From Oscillospiraceae bacterium (GTDB lineage: Bacteria > Bacillota > Clostridia > Oscillospirales > Oscillospiraceae), in NCBI GenBank assembly GCA_016293265.1, contig JAEDEN010000066.1, positions 1 through 8,742 of the forward strand: 8,742 nucleotides of DNA, written 5' to 3'. How positions within the stretch are numbered: position 1 is the first letter of the stretch; the number at the start of each line of letters is the position of its first letter. Positions 5,478-8,742 of the stretch are shown here, one piece after another. The notes under the pieces were generated by a model, which saw only the letters and a program-made list of their open reading frames with translations, searched no databases and was not told the DNA's origin. Position numbers and translations under genes: made by a program.

Positions 5478-6689
5478 ATGAGGAAAAAACACCGTATCAT
5501 CCGTTCCGTTTTCATCGTGGCTCTGGCGCTGTGCCTTTTCGCGGCGGACCTCACCCCCGCCTTTGCCGATGAAAAGAGCATCCAGGCCCAGATCAACGCC
5601 TTGAAAAACGACGCCAATTCCCTGACGCAGCAGAAAAAGGAGCTGAAGAACAAGCTCAGCGCCCTTTCCAGTGACATCACCAACAACCGCAAGAAAAAGG
5701 AGCTGCTGGACAGCGAGATCAACGTCCTCACCAGCGAGATCTCCAACGCGGAGGAACAGATCGCCACCTACGGCGCCCTCATCACCCAGTCCCAGCAGGA
5801 GCTGGAGGAGGCCCAGGCCCGGGAGGAGGCCCAGTATGACCTCTTCTGCCAGCGGGTCCGGGCCATGGAGGAGCAGGGGAAGGTGGACTACTGGTCCGTG
5901 CTGTTCCGGGCCACCAGCTTTTCCGATCTGCTGGGCCGGCTGGATATCATCAACGAGATCATGAAGTATGACCAGGGGATCATTAACGACCTGAAGGACC
6001 TCCAGGCGGAGATCGCGGAGCGAAAGACCACCCTGGAGGGCCAGAAGGCGGACTCCGAGGCCGCCAAGGCCAGCCTTGAGAGCAAGCGGGCCGAGCTGGA
6101 TGAGCAGCGGGACGCCGCAAACGCCCTGGTGAAGGAGCTGCAGGAAAACGAGGCCGACGCCAAGGCGGAGCTGGATGCCATCAACGCCGAGGAGGAGGCC
6201 ATCCAGGCCCGGATGGTGAAGCTGTCCAAGGAGCTGGCGGCCCAGCAGGCCGCCTCCGGACAGAGCTCCCCCGCCGCCCTGGGCGGGTACATATGGCCCG
6301 TGGGCAGCCGGCGCATCACCTCTCCCTTCGGCAACCGGAATACCGGCATCTCCGGCGCCTCCACCAACCATAAGGGCGTGGATATCGGCGGGGTGGGCTA
6401 CACTTCCGAGGTCCGTGCCGCCAAGGCCGGCACGGTCATCATCTCCCAGTATTCCAGCTCCTACGGCAACTATGTGGCCATCTCCCACGGCAGCGGCAAC
6501 ACCACCCTCTACGCCCATCTCAGCAGCCGCAAGGTGACGGCGGGCCAGCGGGTGGAGCAGGGCCAGGTGGTGGGCATCACCGGTTCCACCGGCATCTCCT
6601 CCGGTCCCCACCTCCACTTCGAGATTACGGAAAACGGCAGCCGGGTGGACCCCCTGAAATACCTGACCGGCTACGTCCGGGCCTGGTAA
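5478..6689 (+). CDS. Secreted coiled-coil M23 peptidoglycan hydrolase (PcsB/CwlO/EnvC type, FtsEX partner)
   Basis: This 403-residue exported murein hydrolase is probably the effector of FtsEX during septum splitting or elongation. A signal peptide with a basic start and apolar core ends at AFA (cleavage after about residue 30). Residues 31-260 are an almost unbroken coiled coil rich in E, K, Q and A. It is interrupted around 120-170 by RVRAMEEQGKVDYWSVLFRA and SFSDLLGRLDIINEIMKYD, the segment typical of the FtsX-binding hinge in this group. A Gly/Ser/Ala linker leads to a LytM/M23 domain (about 271-396) with HKGVD (His298, Asp302), YAHL (His347) and GPHLHFE (His378, His380). All expected zinc ligands and catalytic histidines are present, so it should be enzymatically active, unlike EnvC of E. 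coli, which only activates amidases. AGGAGG-type binding site, 10 bases after ftsX: same operon. Confidence 0.92.
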   Translation: MRKKHRIIRSVFIVALALCLFAADLTPAFADEKSIQAQINALKNDANSLTQQKKELKNKLSALSSDITNNRKKKELLDSEINVLTSEISNAEEQIATYGALITQSQQELEEAQAREEAQYDLFCQRVRAMEEQGKVDYWSVLFRATSFSDLLGRLDIINEIMKYDQGIINDLKDLQAEIAERKTTLEGQKADSEAAKASLESKRAELDEQRDAANALVKELQENEADAKAELDAINAEEEAIQARMVKLSKELAAQQAASGQSSPAALGGYIWPVGSRRITSPFGNRNTGISGASTNHKGVDIGGVGYTSEVRAAKAGTVIISQYSSSYGNYVAISHGSGNTTLYAHLSSRKVTAGQRVEQGQVVGITGSTGISSGPHLHFEITENGSRVDPLKYLTGYVRAW

Positions 6690-6704
6690 AAATCCGGTAT
6701 CGTA

Positions 6705-6740
6705 CATCCTCCCGCCCCATATGATTGGGGTGGGAGGATG
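6705..6740 (+). promoter_or_regulatory. 15-bp hairpin enclosing the ribosome binding site of the next gene
   Basis: Positions 6705-6719 pair with 6726-6740 over 15 bp (one G-U pair) around a TATGAT loop. The right arm contains GGGAGG (6732-6737), the only ribosome binding site for the ATG at 6748. No U-tract follows (ATTTGC), so it is not a typical intrinsic terminator. It can hide the binding site, reduce translation, or act as a stability barrier at the 3' end of the hydrolase message. Confidence 0.7.
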
Positions 6741-6747
6741 ATTTGCA

Positions 6748-7485
6748 ATGTATGGACTTCTGGAATGGAATGAAAACCGCCCCAAACGGGTCATGATAGA
6801 GGAGACAGCTATTTTGCGGGTGCCCTTCCTGCGGGTTTCCGTCCCCCGGGGCGGGCCGGAGGGGCTGACGCGCCGCCGCCTGGCCTGGGCCCTCAGGCGG
6901 TGCAGGAAGCTGGGGGTGATGCGGTGGGTGCTGCCGGAGGGCTTCCCCTATGGGGCGGTCCTGGAAAAGCAGGGCCTGCGGCCCATCTCCACCCTGCCGC
7001 TGCGGCGGGCCCTGGCGGCGGACTGGGCGGGGGCGGAGCTTGCCGCCCGGGGGATCGGCCTTTCCGGGGCCCGGGTGGCGGTGACAGGGGACACCCTTAC
7101 CGGCGAGATGGTGCGGACGGTGACGGAGCTGTCCCTGCGCCACCGGTATGTGCTGTTGAGCGTCCCCCGGGGCGGGGAGGAGCTTTCCCGCCGCCTGCGG
7201 CGGGAGTTCGGTGTTTCGGTGCAGCTGAACCCCTCCCGGGAGGAATTGGAAAAGGCGGCCATTCTGGTGGCCTTCTCCCCCGGAGAGGTGTCCCATCCCC
7301 TGGTGCTGCGGCTGTATGACGAGAGCCAGCGCCTGCCTCTGCTGTCCCTGCCCCCGGCCCAGGAGAGCCAGCTCCCGCCCCGGGCGGACCGGGGCCAGCT
7401 CTTTACCGTCCTCCGGGAGGCGGGAGCCGTTCCCTCCGGGGCATTTTTGCTGGAGGCCGCCCCTCCGGCGGCCTTGACATTCTGA
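6748..7485 (+). CDS. Unrecognised protein with a Rossmann-like segment
   Basis: I do not recognise this 245-residue protein. It is soluble-looking, with no signal peptide or membrane helix, and very rich in Arg, Leu and Gly. Residues 107-175 alternate strand-like and helix-like stretches: GARVAVTGDTLTGEMVRTV, RHRYVLLSVPRGGEEL, FGVSVQL and EKAAILVAFSP. This is the pattern of a nucleotide-binding Rossmann-type half, as in proteins that compare a sequence of beta strands after a GxxVAVxGD turn. VPRGG occurs twice (32-36 and 139-143). Codon use is typical of the region, with consistent GC at third positions, which supports a real gene. It lies 58 bases after the M23 hydrolase gene with no promoter seen between them, so it may be the last gene of the ftsEX operon. 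Its final codons contain the -35 element of the greA promoter. Confidence 0.75.
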   Translation: MYGLLEWNENRPKRVMIEETAILRVPFLRVSVPRGGPEGLTRRRLAWALRRCRKLGVMRWVLPEGFPYGAVLEKQGLRPISTLPLRRALAADWAGAELAARGIGLSGARVAVTGDTLTGEMVRTVTELSLRHRYVLLSVPRGGEELSRRLRREFGVSVQLNPSREELEKAAILVAFSPGEVSHPLVLRLYDESQRLPLLSLPPAQESQLPPRADRGQLFTVLREAGAVPSGAFLLEAAPPAALTF

Positions 7486-7502
7486 AAAGGAGCCACTATA
7501 AT
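7474..7502 (+). promoter_or_regulatory. Perfect consensus sigma-A promoter for greA-lysS
   Basis: TTGACA (7474-7479), a 17-base spacer and TATAAT (7497-7502) match consensus at all twelve positions. The -35 element lies in the Leu-Thr codons immediately before the final Phe codon and stop of the preceding gene. Transcription should start near 7509, giving a leader of about 70 bases. The leader can fold a short stem, GGGAAGAG with CTTTTCCC, around 7529-7548. Confidence 0.9.
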
Positions 7503-7579
7503 AATAAGCTGTCATAATAGGATAAGTATGGGAAGAGGACCCTTTTCCCCCTCAAAAGATATTTGAAAGGACTGCCAAC

Positions 7580-8053
7580 ATGGAAAAAGAATACAAAATG
7601 AGTGCGGCCAAGGCCGAGGAACTCCAGCAGGAACTGAACTACCTGAAGACCACCCGTTCCGACGAGGTGGCCGAGCAGATCAAGGTGGCCCGGGGCTTCG
7701 GCGACCTGAGCGAAAACAGCGAATATGACGAGGCCAAAAACGAGCAGGGCAAGCTGTACTCCCGCATCGCCGAGCTGGAGGAGATCCTCCAGCACGTGGT
7801 CATCGTGGACGAGAGCAACGCCCCCACCAACGTGGTGACCATCGGCTGCCGCGTGGTGGTGGCGGACGCCGCCGGAAAGGCCCTGCCCCCCTACCGCATC
7901 GTGGGCTCCCAGGAGTCCGACCCCATGCACGGCATCATCTCCGAGGAATCCCCCTTCGGCAAGGCCCTGCTTGGGGCCAAGGAGGGCGACAGCGTCACCG
8001 TGGAGGCGCCCCGGGGCAGCATCGTTTACACCGTGCTGAAGATCGAGCGTTAA
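7580..8053 (+). CDS. greA: Transcription elongation factor GreA
   Basis: GreA enters the secondary channel of backtracked RNA polymerase and stimulates cleavage of the nascent RNA 3' end. The 157 residues fit the family length. The N-terminal coiled coil (about 8-78) has at its tip the conserved GDLSENSEYDEAKNEQ (41-56); Asp42 and Glu45 correspond to the acidic pair that holds the catalytic magnesium. The C-terminal FKBP-like domain (about 82-157) shows YRIVGSQESDP, the SPFGKALLGAKEGD segment and VYTVLKIER. GAAAGGA lies eight bases before the ATG. It is the first gene after a consensus promoter and is followed 21 bases later by lysS, a pairing common in Firmicutes. Confidence 0.97.
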   Translation: MEKEYKMSAAKAEELQQELNYLKTTRSDEVAEQIKVARGFGDLSENSEYDEAKNEQGKLYSRIAELEEILQHVVIVDESNAPTNVVTIGCRVVVADAAGKALPPYRIVGSQESDPMHGIISEESPFGKALLGAKEGDSVTVEAPRGSIVYTVLKIER

Positions 8054-8074
8054 CAAAAGCGGAGGTACGAAAGA

Positions 8075-8742
8075 ATGGCTGAAGAGAAGATCACACAGCA
8101 GGAGGAGCTGAGCCAGCAGCGCAAGGTCCGCCGGGAAAAGCTGGCCGCCCTGCAGGCGGAGGGCCAGGACCCCTTCCGGGAGACCCGCTTCGACTGGGAC
8201 GCTACCTCCGCCGTCATCAAGGAGCATTTTGAGGAGATGGAGGGCAAGGCCGTCAAGGTGGCCGGCCGCCTGATGAGCAAGCGCGGCATGGGCAAGGTCA
8301 GCTTCTGCGACCTCCAGGACCGGGACGGCCGCATCCAGCTCTATGCCCGCCAGGACGAGATGGACGAGGCGGTGTACAAGAAGTTCAAGAAGTTCGACAT
8401 CGGCGACATCGTGGGCGTCGAGGGCGAGGTGTTCCGCACCCAGCGGGGCGAGATGAGCGTCCGCGCCAAGAACATCATCCTGCTGTCCAAGTCCCTGCTG
8501 CCCCTGCCGGAGAAGTTCCACGGCCTGCAGGACAAGGAACTGCGCTACCGCCAGCGTTATGTTGACCTGATGGTGAATCCCGACGTGAAGCGCAACTTTG
8601 AGGTGCGCTCCGGCTTCATCAAATTCATGCGCAACTACCTGGACGACATGGGCTACATCGAGGTGGAGACCCCCGTCCTGAACACCATCGCCGGCGGCGC
8701 CGCCGCCCGGCCCTTCATCACCCACCACAACACCCTGGACAT
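8075..8742 (+). CDS. lysS: Lysyl-tRNA synthetase, class II, N-terminal part (3' end outside window)
   Basis: LysS attaches lysine to tRNA-Lys. The 222 residues seen cover the N-terminal helix (about 1-45), the anticodon-binding OB fold (about 58-140: VKVAGRLMSKRGMGKVSFCDLQDRDGRIQLY and the GDIVGVEGEVFRTQRGEMSV strand pair), the linker LPEKFHGLQDKELRYRQRYVDLM (144-166), and class II motif 1 ending GYIEVETPVL (193-202). These are followed by the GGAAARPF segment (207-214) that leads to the lysine pocket. Motifs 2 and 3 lie beyond the window. GGAGG (8061-8065) is nine bases before the ATG. There is no T-box leader, terminator or promoter in the 21-base gap after greA, so it depends on the greA promoter. 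Confidence 0.97.
   Translation, partial: MAEEKITQQEELSQQRKVRREKLAALQAEGQDPFRETRFDWDATSAVIKEHFEEMEGKAVKVAGRLMSKRGMGKVSFCDLQDRDGRIQLYARQDEMDEAVYKKFKKFDIGDIVGVEGEVFRTQRGEMSVRAKNIILLSKSLLPLPEKFHGLQDKELRYRQRYVDLMVNPDVKRNFEVRSGFIKFMRNYLDDMGYIEVETPVLNTIAGGAAARPFITHHNTLD

Noticed and set aside
6705..6740. Intrinsic terminator for the M23 hydrolase gene
   Set aside because: The stem is strong, but no U-tract follows and it overlaps the next gene's ribosome binding site; it is listed as a regulatory hairpin instead.
4541..6794. Long minus-strand open frames opposite ftsX and the M23 hydrolase
   Set aside because: They are rich in G, V, H, L and A with no family resemblance or ribosome binding site; they are mirror frames of GC-rich coding DNA. 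The same applies opposite the regulator (1734-2741), ftsE (3904-4581) and greA-lysS (7496-8728).
8054..8074. T-box or other leader for lysS
   Set aside because: The gap after greA is only 21 bases and contains nothing but the ribosome binding site.

Overview
The window reads as housekeeping chromosome from a GC-rich, Gram-positive member of the Clostridia, most likely an Oscillospiraceae-type gut anaerobe (Flavonifractor/Oscillibacter-like). This is inferred from strong G/C preference at third codon positions, AGGAGG-type ribosome binding sites, a DUF4830 protein, an ftsE-ftsX-M23 peptidase cluster of Gram-positive type and a greA-lysS pair. No mobile element, tRNA, rRNA or CRISPR array is visible.

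Layout. Positions 1-254 are the 3' end of tuf (EF-Tu), closed by a 15-bp hairpin terminator that it shares with a convergent DUF4830 membrane-anchored protein (319-789, minus). Divergent from that is an RsuA-type 16S rRNA pseudouridine synthase (910-1650). A near-consensus promoter then drives a free-standing CdaR/PucR-type regulator (1788-2879), which ends in a hairpin. From 2925 to about 3800 lies a poorer, decayed-looking stretch on the minus strand: the C-terminal part of a DUF4367 protein without its normal N-terminus, followed by a small ORF with a signal peptide and an apparent frameshift. The start site of that small ORF is enclosed in a perfect 17-bp inverted repeat.

At 3801 a good sigma-A promoter opens the division cluster: ftsE (3895-4593), ftsX (4580-5467, overlapping) and a secreted coiled-coil M23 peptidase (5478-6689) of the PcsB/CwlO type. 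FtsEX is expected to use ATP hydrolysis in the cytoplasm to switch on this extracellular hydrolase at the septum. Next is an unrecognised 245-residue protein (6748-7485) whose ribosome binding site lies inside a 15-bp hairpin.

A perfect consensus promoter (TTGACA-N17-TATAAT), with its -35 hexamer inside the last codons of that unknown gene, starts the greA-lysS operon (7580-8053, and 8075 to beyond the window). The most interesting items are the two ribosome-binding-site hairpins, the unknown gene between the division and greA-lysS operons, and the decayed DUF4367 locus. I see no convincing entirely new system.
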